The notes beneath the pieces were generated by a model that had not been told where the DNA came from, did no database searches, and saw only the letters and a program-made list of their open reading frames with translations. The position numbers were made by a program, and so were the translations under genes. A stretch of 64,000 bases of DNA from Wuchereria bancrofti (taxonomy: Eukaryota > Nematoda > Chromadorea > Rhabditida > Onchocercidae). Position 1 is the first letter of the stretch; each line of letters begins with the position of its first letter. Location: the NCBI GenBank assembly GCA_005281725.1, contig SSBO01000003.1, forward strand, positions 6,014,495 through 6,078,494, read 5' to 3'. This document shows positions 37,701-49,845 of this stretch, piece by piece.

Positions 37701-40700
37701 GATTAAGCAGATGTCAAAGTGTTACTGCTAAAATGAAGTATTATTATTAACTTGAATAACGGATAAACTTTACAGACATTTTTGTTTGGATGGACAGCGG
37801 AATGTGTTGTAGATTTCCTACGCCTTCGAGCGTTTCGAAATGTGCTTTATCAAGATGCAGCATATTTTGATACGCCGTCTACAAGTCCTGCTGTGACTGT
37901 TACGCGCATATCTGTCGATGCTCCAAACATTAAGGCAGTAAGCATCCCCGAAATTTACTTGCTTTTATTCTTGACATATATTTTTCCTATTACATAATTT
38001 TGGTTATAATTTATTCGTTAGTGTCATGTTGCACATAATTTAACAAAACAACATAGCATATTTCTACTGCAAACATTTAGTTAAAGTTAAGATTTTCTTA
38101 TTTTTTATAGGCGCTCGATTCACGAATGATGCAAATTGTGAATAATGTTGTGGCAATTGTTGCGATGGTTATTGTTTCGATAGTATTTAATTGGCAAATT
38201 GGCGCTGTTGGCACTGGAAATCTTCTGACACTCCTTTTGCTGCTATTGCTCATCGCACGTCAAATGCAGAAGTTAAGTAAACATGCCTTAAAAGAAGATC
38301 TTACCGGACAAGTAGGTTATTTTCCTTGCACTCTTAATTCATTTCTTTCAAAAATTTGGTTCATCTTATCATGTAGGGAGAGTATGGAATTAGTCGAGTA
38401 AAGAAGTTTTCACGGTTGAACGTTTTTGTATGATTTATAATAACAAATGTTCGGAAAGATTCTGATAACAAAGTCCGTTGCAGTCAGAACAGGAAAAATC
38501 ATTGAATGTACCAGAGTATTAGTGAAAAAGGTGCGTTAATCATTAATTATTGCTATTCTCAGAATCTCTTTCCTACCGTCAACACTGTTTTTCTGCATGC
38601 GCATTTTATCAACACTTGCAATTTGCAAGGCAAAATTCTAATAATAAATGAATAAGTGGATGATAATAATAATAGCAATATAATAAATGACAATAATAAT
38701 GATAATAATATTAATAATAATAAATGATAGTAATAAATAATAATAGTAATAATAAATGGTAATAATAATATGCAGAAGAAAGAAGGAGTAACTGTTAGTG
38801 AGATTCGAGAACTTAGTTCAAACATTAAATGAGTTATGAAACGACCGCTCAATGTCGTGAAATTGGTGTTTAATTGTAATCATCGGAACGAAACAGAGAA
38901 GAAAGCATATTTTAATGAGCTTTTTAATAGCTGGCGATCGAAATTGTGGAACAGACACGAACAATCCAACTGATCACAAGAGAAGAACACTTCCACCGGG
39001 AATATGTCCAAAAAATCCAGGAACTGCTGCGCCTGCAGAAGAAAAGTGGCCCATATGAAGCGATACTTTTTGCGGTTACATCCTCCTTTATGTTCTTTAG
39101 TGATATGTTATCTTATGCAATAGGAATTGCCTTAATCTACTATGGATACTCTACACCGAACAACGTTTTCACGTAAGTTATCACAGTTAATGCTCAACAT
39201 CAAAAGAACTTTTCACACAAATGGGCGCTATTGTTTTTCAAACGCCGCCGTTCTAAGTGAGTGTGGAAAAAAAATGATGGCAAAGACTGCATTTATTTTC
39301 ATTAATACTTCTGTAACTTTGAGCAAATTAATATTTCAGAGCTACAATGTCAATTTCAACCAGTGGATGGGCACTAATTATGGTTGCTGGTTGTTTGAAT
39401 ACATTCGTCATGGCATCCCCAGCTTCCGATTCATTATTTCAAATCATTAATACCGGAAGTAATTCGAGTGCTGTTGGTGAAGGCACATGTTCGGTAAACT
39501 TTAGCATTGCATTACTTCTGAAATTTATAAAAGATCTGAAATATTTTAATATGTTTTAGATAAAATACCATTTGATTCTTTAAGTACTTGAAAATTAATA
39601 TGCTTTAAAATAATATCGAAATATTTTGCTTTATTTCAAAAATCTACTTGTTAATTGAAAAATATTTTCAGGAAATAACGGGCGATGTTGAATTTAAGAA
39701 AATCCATTTCTCTTATCCAACAAGACCACAGCGAAATATTCTTAATGGTCTTAATTTGACAGCTTATGCGGTCAGTTCAAATTAAAAATTGATCATCTGT
39801 TAAAACAAATGCTTTCATAAAATCCACTGAACATGGAATTTAAGGGGCAAAAAATTGCTGTTACCGGGCCATCTGGAAGTGGCAAAAGTACTGTGATCGC
39901 GTTGCTGGAGCGTTTTTATCAATTTAATTCTGGAGAATTGGTAAGCCTGTTATCACAGCTTAGGTATACACAACTTAGCATATTTGTTATTACAAATTGT
40001 AAATTACCAAGTCTATGAAGAAGTCTTTTTACTATTTGCAGAAGAATGAAGGAGTTTGAAGTTTTTCAAAAAATTTTCAAGTATTACTAAAGATTTGATA
40101 GATGCTCATAGATTTTAAAAATAAAACGATTCTTTTTTTATGGTGAACAGCAGAAATGACTATCGTAGTAACAAAAACAAAAATACCATTGTAGCACTAC
40201 TCTAATTTCGTGCTCACAGCAATACCCTACTTTCAGAATCTGGGTAATAATGCGATCACTAAAATATCACTTCGATATTTACGTGAGCAAATGGCATTGG
40301 TTAGTCAGGAACCAGTATTGTTTTGTGGCACAATAGCAGAAAATATCTTACTTGGCACGACTGGTAAAACAATGAATGACGTACGTGAAGCTTGCAGACT
40401 AGCTAACGCTATCGGTTTCATTGAAGCTTTTCCACAGGTATTAAGGAATCTTACTGTTTACAAATTTTTGCAATGATAAAAGACGTAAAGTTGGAATGTG
40501 AAACTCTGTTTCTAGTAAATACGAGTTGTTGAATTTGCTGGGTATCAATTTAGGGCTATGATACGGAGGTTGGTGAACATGGTGGACAGTTGTCAGGTGG
40601 TCAAAAACAACGTATTGCCATTGCTAGGGCATTAATTCGAAATCCGAAGATACTGTTACTTGATGAAGCGACCAGTGCATTGGACGCGGAAAGTGAAAGG

Positions 40701-41157
40701 GTTACTTGTTTTTTTGATTAGTAAAATCTTAGTTTCTATTTTCGAAAAATTTTGCAGTTTTAAAGAGTAATCCATCCGTTAAGTTCGTTTGTTAATAAAT
40801 TAGCAATCCACGAAATTTGAAAGTAATTTGTGATGACCGCCTGACAAAAATGTGGTTTGCTTCAGTCATCGGAAATAAGGGAAATGAAATAAATGATATT
40901 TAAATGTTCTTAAATGTTTTCCAATATCTTTGTTCTTAGTCTTCTTATTTATCATTCAGACAGTTCAAGAAGCACTAGATACGGCAAGTAGTGGTCGAAC
41001 GTGTATTACGGTTGCGCATAGATTGTCATCCATTCAGCATGCAGATCAAATATTTTTTGTCCAAAACGGACGAGTAGTCGAGGAGGGGACACATCAGGAG
41101 CTTGTAGAACTAGACGGGAACTACGCTGCTTTGATTCGTAAACAAGATTTGAAATGA
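31743..41157 (+). CDS. P-glycoprotein, full ABCB-type efflux transporter
   Basis: An ATP-driven exporter of lipophilic compounds in the plasma membrane; nematode P-glycoproteins are linked to drug and xenobiotic efflux. 25 exons (31743-31840, 32050-32104, 32221-32355 ... 40554-40700, 40960-41157) give 3837 bases and 1278 residues, all in phase. Order: short N-tail, membrane domain 1, nucleotide-binding domain 1, linker, membrane domain 2, nucleotide-binding domain 2. In domain 1: Walker [10 protein letters not shown] at 424-432, Q-loop VVQQEPLLF, signature LSGGQ at 528-532, Walker B ILLLDE at 548-553, H-loop VIAHR. In domain 2: GPSGSGKST at 1073-1081, [13 protein letters not shown] at 1177-1181, ILLLDE at 1197-1202, TVAHR. 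Both catalytic glutamates are present, so both sites should work. The linker (exon 36564-36699) is Ser-rich ([16 protein letters not shown]). The exon at 36273 ends at 36402 or 36405. Which PGP paralogue this is cannot be told by eye. Confidence 0.95.
34707..34768 (+). repeat. Two-copy tandem duplication (about 31 bases) in a P-glycoprotein intron
   Basis: The unit containing CTGTGATATTCGGTATT appears at 34707-34738 and again at 34739-34768 with a few differences. It lies in the intron after the Walker A exon of the first ATPase domain and looks like a local duplication. Confidence 0.75.
38640..38772 (+). repeat. Imperfect AAT/AATG microsatellite in a P-glycoprotein intron
   Basis: About 130 bases of TAATAATAA-type repeats broken by ATG and AGT units. 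It lies in the 619-base intron 38312-38930 of the P-glycoprotein gene and is probably variable in length between worms. Confidence 0.85.
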
Positions 41158-42721
41158 TGATTGGCCAACGAAAGAAAATGCAGCAGTGAGTCTGAAAAAA
41201 GAAAAAAATAATAGTTTCAAATCTAATGGAAATTTCCGACTGTTAATACGATTATAAGGAAATCATTACCAATTTCAAATTGCTGTTTTTTATTATTATC
41301 TGTATTGATTCATCTCTAAAAGAATGGTTGTTTGCTAATTTTTAAATTAACCATAAGATTAAAAAAACAGAAGGAAATGAATTAGTTGGAATTTCTTTGT
41401 TTATGGATGACCGAATTATCCTCATCTTTTGAAATTTTCTTGCATTGTTATAATATTCTTTTCAGTAAGGTTAGTATTTCCGTCATCGTCTAATTATTGT
41501 ATCACTTTGTCAAATTTACACAGTATTTGACGCAAAAGATGAAATTTTCAAGTGAAGTACATTATGTGACAATAAATTGAACACGTTAGCAAAACAGCAA
41601 TAATAAAATGCAAACTAAACAAGGGAAATTAAAATTCTTTCATGTCATCATTCAATGACTGTTATTATCATAGATTGGTTCATTATTATAAGTCGGTCAT
41701 TTCCGCCTCTTCCGACTTTTAGAACTCTAAAGTAAAAAAATGAATAAGTTTTCCATTGAACAGGTAATCTGTTCTAAACTTTTATACTGTGTTTTAGAAA
41801 AGTAAAATCGCAAACACTGGGAAAAAGAAATACGTGACGTTTATGAGATACACGTTTTGGTCATAAATTGATCCTTTCAATACTGCAGAAAAATAAGAGT
41901 AAAGCATAAATAAAGTGATATGAATATTTTCTAAGAAATAATCAAACTACTCAATACTGGAAATTGACCTCTCTAGTCATTATACATCATTTAGTACTAT
42001 TTAAAATAATACAAGGCAAATAAATTTTTTTAGCGAACTAAGTGATAAGAGACTATTAAACAAGATTCCATTAAGCTAGCTTACAGCATAGCCAATCATA
42101 TAGACCTAATTTGATTGAGAGACGGTTTTTCAGATTCTAACAGCTCTGAATGGCTTGGTTTTCAAGGGTTTTATTTGTTACTTTGGTGAAATGACTGCCA
42201 ATCATGGTGATCAAATTTAAATATGATAATAAAATTTATTGCTATGAGAATTGATCACAGTATTTTAAATATGTTTATTATATTACATAATTTTTCATCA
42301 AATATTCATCTTGGTTCAAAGGTACAGGATCAGTAAATAGGAAAACAGCTCCACTATGATAATCTAGCTTTTTCTTAGCAGAAAGATCTTAAAAAGACTC
42401 TATCGAAGTTTAAAGAACTGAAGTAAGATTTCAAAGTAAGGGCTAAAAAAATTAACCACCGACCTTCTGTGATGACGTTATCACTTCGATTAAAAAAAAG
42501 TATACTTTAGGTAATCCGAGAAATACTAATCTGTATAGCTGGAAAATAAAAGACAATGAATTAATAATTTGTGTGGGGTTTCCATTCATTTCATGAATCG
42601 TAGGTAAGTACTTAAACCTGATTTCGACTTCATAACAGACAAGGTATAACGTATTGTGTCACCATTCTTACCATCTGTCTTAGTGACTTCAAAGAATTCT
42701 TTTTCACTATTCATCTAACTT
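41158..42721. other. Convergent 3' spacer between P-glycoprotein and CLC channel
   Basis: About 1.56 kb where the two genes end tail to tail. It should contain both 3' untranslated regions. A plus-strand AATAAA lies at 41571-41576 and a minus-strand AATAAA (forward TTTATT) near 42234. No other feature is seen. Confidence 0.6.
41571..41576 (+). terminator. Candidate polyadenylation signal of the P-glycoprotein gene
   Basis: A consensus AATAAA 414 bases after the stop codon at 41157. Earlier, weaker signals may be used instead. Confidence 0.35.
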
Positions 42722-45700
42722 TCATGACAAAAATGACGTTAGTTTCCGTTCCGAATTCACCGGTACTGCACCACGAATATATATATTTGCTAGCGCATCA
42801 CGTAACTGTAAATTTTTGAAACAATGATTTGAATTTCATAAGTAGAATAAAATTTACTATGATTCTGGTCACTTAATGCAATTTTTCAAATAACTTTAGT
42901 AAGAAGTGACGTCATAAAGCAGCTAATTAGATTCTTGAATTACATATTTTCCTCAACAACTACGTATAATTGATTGAAATTTTTCAGACATTTTGGAAAT
43001 AATTGAAATTTAAACATTTTACGCTATAGATACGGCTTTCATAATCAAAGGATCGATACTCATAGGCTTAAGAAACATGAAATATCGATAGATAACCGAA
43101 TCAAAATCTTACAAAAAGCAATTAATTTTGATTTAAACTATGCTATTTGGCAACATGATTCTAATTTTAACGAATAGTAACGAAATTGAACATACAAAAA
43201 TACCTCTTTCAAAGCGATGACACCAATCAACCGCCCGCGATCAGTAACATATGCGTGAGATAGCGCCAAAAGTGAAAATAGTGTATGCACCTGGAGTTTC
43301 ATTTTGAATTAAAGCGCCTTTTATTTTCATCTTTTGCGTCTCTATTGTAAAAAAATTTGTGAACCACCTTGTTTCAACTCTTTTACTTTTGTTTTGAAAA
43401 ATCTGCTTCTTATTCTCTCTGTTCCCAATTATTCTGGTCTTTTGGAAAAAATAAATTAATTATAATTAATTTACACTTACTTTGTATAGCGACGAACCGA
43501 GAACAAGCTGAAATGGAGCTGAATCGATAGCCACTTCATCCAGATCTATCACTTGATCTAGCAGGTTATCTTTACTGACCTTTGCCCTTCTCTTCAGCTC
43601 ATCGGCGGTAGGTTTTACAAATATCGCTGATAATGGTAAATCTGCAAGGCAAAACTTCCGGAACATACTTACCACTCAATGAGAATAATTTATTGAAATT
43701 GATAACTAATATTCTCAAGATTTATATATTTCTAAACAAATATCATTTTTGAAATACCAATATTTGCCTCGATTCATGAAATAAGATCAATTTTGTTGCT
43801 AATATATTGACCAAAAAAGCCAAGTCAAAACCCATATTTTACTGCAACCAAACAAAAAAAAAAAAAAAGTTTGTAATTCAGTGCTGAAACGAATTAAGTA
43901 AAATGATTTCATGTTGCTTAATGTGCAATAGTGACATTCTATGAAACCTTAATTAACATCGCTTCTTCAAATTCAAATTCTCAAGATTTATTGGCTTCTC
44001 TTTTCAAATAATGAATATATTTGCTCCACTTACTTTGCAATAATTCTTGTAATGCCATAAGACTGTTGTGAATTAGATGTCACTAGATGAATAGCAAATT
44101 ATTAAGTGAAGACGAATGAAAGATTTAACATTATACTAAAAAATTAATTTTTTTTCTAAAAAACTTAAAAACTATTTATGAAATGCACTTATGAGCACAG
44201 CAATGAATAACTTTCAAGATATTGATAGAGTCATAGGTAGAACGACGAATTCCAAAATCCCAAATTCATTAAAAAATTAATTGGGTATTTCTTTCTTAAT
44301 TAGAGGAAAAACTCTTTGAATTCTTTGACGGCCTAGACCATAACATAATGATATAACAAGATTCCATTTATGACAATAGCACCAATCTAATTTAAAACAC
44401 AATTTTAGCAATATCAAATATAAAAAGCGTAACACATAATAAATTATAAATTTCGAGTTGCACACAATAAATTATACATTGAAAAGTTCGAAGTGCTTGT
44501 TTCTTAATTGCTTGTAAACCACATTAGACCATTTAGTTCAATCTATTCCTACTGTCAATTAAAATGGACACACAACACTTTGTAATCTTTATTAGGCAAC
44601 ATTCGTTTCATTTAAAACCTTTTTTTCAAACAATAAAATGTCTATGATAAAAGTTTTAGTTTCCAACTAAACCTGATATTTACTACAAAATTCCATCAGC
44701 AAAAAGCTGATTACATGGTAATTTCGCACTATCCACAAGCCAAAATTTAAAAAACAAATAACCATGCGGAGCATGAAGAGGTGAAATCGAAAGCAACGTA
44801 TTTCCGGTGATCGATCCTTCATCCGGCAAATTTTCCTTGGCGTCCGGTACCAATGATGCTGCGCTATTTCCACCATTTGACTGACTTCGTTGTCTTTTAG
44901 ACAATCGGAGTGAAGATCTGAGGTAAATATGTATCTTTCAAGGTAAAAATGCTAAGTGTAGAAAAGTAGGAGCCGTGTTCAACAGACTAGTGTCAATAGC
45001 TACATGTCAAAAAATTTTTTCTAATTTTTGAAAAACAAAAGTAACAGCAATTTATAATATGAGTTTTAATACAGTTAAATTATAAAAAAACGAAGAAAGA
45101 AAAAAAAAAGAAGAATACCTTTTTATGCTGTTAAAAATCTCTGCAGGAGTTCTCTTATTAGAAAAAGGATTGAATTCTGCATCGATCAACTGTCGCCTCA
45201 TCATTACAGCCAAATATTTTTTTGCTACAGATCCAAGCAATATTTTGTATTCTAAATTTGCCGACAAAAACACCAATAGCCCTTAGTTCATGAACTGGGC
45301 ACATTAAATGAATTAATTACATAAAATAGTCTTATTAAAGTGTGTGACTATGTGCATGCCAGTTCAGCCAGTACAAACATTATTATTACGATACAATTAT
45401 AACTTTTTATTTAGACTGTTCTTGAAAAGAAACCAAAATTCCAGAAGAATTTGAGAAGTGACAGACATACTTCGATCAGTAACGACAGGGAAGCTTTTAA
45501 GAGTTGGCGCAAAGCGTAGTATTTCTCGAAGTTCTCTATAGGTTGTTGACTTTGTAATATAAATAATATCTTTGACCATAATTTGTTCCACTTTTACTGT
45601 ATGCACACTATAATTTTATACTTGAACAATTTCGAATGAAAAAATTCCATTGAAATTTTAAATAATAAATTAATAAAAATAAATGGATAATAGTTTGTTG

Positions 45701-48700
45701 CTGGTAAATTTTTTTCAGAGGTTCGTTTTTGATTGCTTGTGATGGATGTTATTTGATTTAATATTTAAATAATGTGATGTTCTGATTTTTCAGTAGTTCG
45801 CCATGGAGTCTTATAGAAATTCTCATGTTAATCTAAAATAACCTGATTCGAGAAGGCGGTAAATCTGGTAGATATGGATATTTCTTGATTCGAATTATAC
45901 TTTCATAAATGGAGGGTTGTAAAAATTTGCAAACTGCATTACCCACCAGCATTGCTATCTGCATATTCAAAATTTTATTGAATTCTTCGAGGCTATAATT
46001 TCTGGAGAGAGGATGATATGCTTTCTTTTTTACCTGGCAGTTATTTCATTTCTTATTACAGATGTGCTTCGGAAAATCGCTAAATCAAAATTCATTCCAA
46101 ATCTCCTAATATTTCCTGATATTCAATGCTCTTTCTACATTACTTACAGATGTTTATTTGGTACCGGTATGAGAAATAATTATCTACCAACTGAAAAGTT
46201 AACGGGACCAAATGGTACCAGAACGGGTAGTAATGGAGTAAGCTGCCCCGTAAGCTCGCATATAATTACCGCTACAGAAAGCGTATGTGTTACTGCACCT
46301 GTATAAGCTGCTGCACCTAGAAATACATTTTCGTTAGACAGTTTGCAAACCCTACGAAAATAGTCTTTTCATACAAAGAATTAGTTCAATATTAGCCAAT
46401 GATGGTTTGAAAAAAATTAATAAATTATCTGAAGAAACGATTAAAGATAAATCAAACTCTTGCAGATACCAACAACCGCATAAAGTCCAGGAAAAATAGG
46501 TGGTCCATTCGGTCCGCGAAGACCTTCTGGAAAGAAAAATGCCATCACTTCACCCGTCAAACGACCTCCAGCTGCTCCAATTACAAACGAAGGTACAAAA
46601 ACACCTGCTGGCACATTGATGGATATGCAAATTGCTACTAGGAAGAACTGAAATTTTCCATTTTTATCGGAATTATCACTTTTACTACTTAGCACTGATT
46701 TATTAATGCAAGTGAAGCTTATTCTAAAATACTGTTGTGATATGAATTTATTGGTTGAAAGGATACGAACTTTCGGAAGGTCATACTCATATTTCGCATT
46801 AATTTTTTTAAATTAAAAATCAAAGAGATAGATGTGTATTACGTAAGTAATCAAATAGCACGTAAGTGAATGGAATATGGTTATTTGGCTTTCTGAAGAA
46901 ACACTGGTCCAGTGTTGAAGAAGCTTCTTACTGCACGGTTGTTTACTGGTATTTGTAATATGCATTGTGCAGTTGTTAAAAAAATCAGCCATCGTTTCAC
47001 GGAACGTCAACTGAAAATTAGCACTCATTTATACTTTTTTTTTTTCTAATATAATGCAATGTGACAATTAACAATGATAAATCGAAATATCAATTTTATA
47101 AAGGCTAAAACCGTTTTTATAAGTGAAAAAATGATAAATGACACATATCGGTGCTGATACTATACTTATTGCTTTTCCTTTTATAATTACGATAGTTGCT
47201 ATCATGACAGAATTAATCAGACAATTGTGCAAAATGCTTTAATATAAAACTTAAAACCCATTTTCTGTTTGGAATTATAGTTTGAAATTCAGGTATGACT
47301 ACGAAACTCTAATCTAAATATTAGCTAAATTAAAATGTCATTTGCATAGCAAACCAAAAAAGAATTTCTAAATGATGCCAAGCAGTTACTCAAAGTAGTA
47401 GAAATAAGAGGTATAGAACACATTTGAAAAACAAATTATGCCAGTAACTTTTATATTTAAATAATGTTAACTTAACAGGAAGAAAAAATAAAGTCATACT
47501 TGTCCGGCAATATAACGACCGAAACCTTCCGGATAAGTAAGAATGCCAACAACTAATGCCATAAAAACTGTGAATGCAAAAAAGCTGTAATAGATAAATA
47601 GAAAATAAATGAAGTAAGAGAAAAGGTGACAGATTTAAAAGAATTACAAACTGTATGTTTTTTTCGAAACACAGATGAAAGTAAGGAGTTAAATTTTAAA
47701 AGAATTAAAATTGCACTTTTTTCGGAAAATCATTCTGTAGATGCTGTTGTCTTGACGGAATAAAGTTATTTTCCTGTGGGTGAAAATAAATAGTGCTGCA
47801 AATAGGCCACCAAGTAATCTGCAAATGGCGCACAGTGTGATTGATAGATTGATTGATTGAGTGAACCAGTCAAAACAATCATCACGTCATTCACATTACA
47901 GCGATCCAAGAGTCTCGTAGTCTTACGTGTTTTCTACAACCCGATTTGGTGGGTGTCTCGAAGTGATTATTGGAATCTTCCAATAGCGTACCCTAAAAAT
48001 GCGAATATCGGTAACTCTTCCACCAAAAACGATTCAGTCGGGAAATTCGTCTGATAAAAAGCCATAATGGTTCCTGAAATGCAGTTAATTATAATCTTCA
48101 TTAGTAATACGAACAGAGTGGAATTCCAAAATTTATTAGACTGCTTACCAGATTGTTCCGCAGTAACAAAGAAATTAGCAAATCGAAAAACAATGGCGCT
48201 ACAAGTAGCAGCCAGAAAACCACGCCAATAATTTTTCACAGCAAAATATTTCGATGTGGATTCTATTGCATACAGTACTGCTACAAAAATTTTGCTGTTG
48301 AAATAGCAAATAAAACTTTATAAGCATATTCTGCTAAGAAATTTCAATATGAGATTAGAAATTAGACAGAATCATATTGACAGTATACTGAATTGATCTT
48401 TTTAGAAAGAAATTCACCTCCTACAGGAGCTGAAAATGTACATGCAATGCCAACAGCGCAGCCAGAAGAGAGCATTTCCATTTCTCGACCTTCATTTGCA
48501 AAAAATTCTGTATAATGACAACTGGTAGTTACTTTACTCAAAATAGTTGCCACAATTGCAGCCATATGTACAAATGGTCCCTGGAACTCGGAAATTTTCA
48601 AAAATAGAACTGAATTTTGTAGGCTTAGATCTTAAGAAATTTAAGGCTGCTAGGAATTTAAATTCAGCAAATGTAATAGAGCATCTTGAAAAAGATACAC

Positions 48701-49798
48701 ACAACTTCATCAGTACCCGCAGGTGTTTTAGATCGCTGTCATCTGTTTGGATTAATGTCATATATCAGAAAGGTAAGGAAATAATTTTGAATAAGGGGAA
48801 TGAACTATTATTTTAGAAAATGATAAACTTCTTTTCCGATTGGGAGGCCACTACCAATTGCCAACGTTAATCCAATCATTTTTGCAATCAGTGTTTGAAC
48901 AGTAAGGTAATTTTCCATTTTAAATCCGTGCATTATTACTTTCACTTCTGGTATTCCTGAGCCTAAACAATAGTTCGTTTTATAAGGACTTGAAAAGACC
49001 AAGAGGAATAGCAGAAATCAGTTTTTTTTTTTGCAATATTTCCTTTTCAAGAATAAAATCTCTTTCATTTACTTTTTGACATCTGTCACAATTTAGATGG
49101 CCTAATAGATCAGACTAAATCAAGAAATAAACCATTCCCTTATTCATCTGACTTGAAAAATGTTTAATAAACAAACCAATGGCTTGCTTGGAAATCCATA
49201 AACATGAAGCAGCGGAAAGAAATGTTAATAAAACGATATGTAGAAGCCAATGTAACAAAGCCAAATAATGGTACCAATGTATTCGAAGAGCCTCATAGAA
49301 AGCCACATGGCCTTTATTTGATAAATAGAACAAATTTATACAAATGAAATTTGTAGAGTGTCTTAAATAAATTTTATAATTCTGAAAAACTGAGCATTTA
49401 TACTTCATTTCGTGAAAAAGAATAGATGAGATTTTACTGTGTTGTAATTTTTCGATGCAAATATCCATAACAACAGATAAAATGGCCGTTATGATGCCAA
49501 GCATCGCTGAGAGACACCAATCTTCCACTAGGAAACACAAAACATTTCTCATTTGTCCTAAAATGAATGCTCAATTACGGTCTGTTAAATGCTTAGTTAT
49601 TTTATGATGAAAAATTTTAATCATTACAACATGAATTTTTTTGAATTTCAATTTTTTGATAAAGTGTATACTTTTGCAGAAGTCAGCAAATGATTCTTTG
49701 CTCTGTTGCTCGTTTGCATCAATTTTGATATCCAACTTATTTTCATCCATTATGACAACTTTACCGTCTTCCAATAGTGAACTTTTCACATTAATCAT
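42722..49798 (-). CDS. CLC-family voltage-gated chloride channel (CLC-1/2/K type) with two CBS domains
   Basis: A membrane chloride channel, closest in wording to CLC-2-type channels (C. elegans CLH-1 to CLH-4 group). 19 exons from 49798-49672 to 42805-42722 give about 798 residues. Selectivity motifs are present: GSGIPEVK at about 127-134, GLPIGKEGPFVH with the gating glutamate at about 172 split exactly across an exon junction, [15 protein letters not shown], and GAVTHTLS holding the pore tyrosine's neighbourhood. CBS domain 1 is in exons 45607-45471 and 45251-45119 ([21 protein letters not shown]); CBS domain 2 is in exons 43641-43481, 43290-43204 and 42805-42722 ([20 protein letters not shown]). 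All junctions close in phase except exon 47818-47717 to 47583-47500, which is one base short next to a run of six A. The ATG is 40 bases after a TGTTTCAG; the frame stays open upstream, so an earlier start is possible. Confidence 0.92.
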
Positions 49799-49845
49799 AG
49801 CTCTACCCAAATGTAGAGTGACACTTTGAAGATTCACACTGAAAC
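49799..49845 (-). promoter_or_regulatory. Candidate splice/trans-splice acceptor before the CLC start
   Basis: On the minus strand CTGTTTCAG ends at 49839, giving a 40-base leader before the ATG at 49798. The leader is open in frame (VNLQSVTLHLGRA), so this could be an internal acceptor joining an upstream exon, or a spliced-leader site. Confidence 0.4.

Noticed and set aside
46013..46306. 97-codon plus-strand open frame
   Set aside because: It is the antisense of CLC exon 46316-46219 and its flank; the minus strand encodes the conserved GAVTHTLS region.
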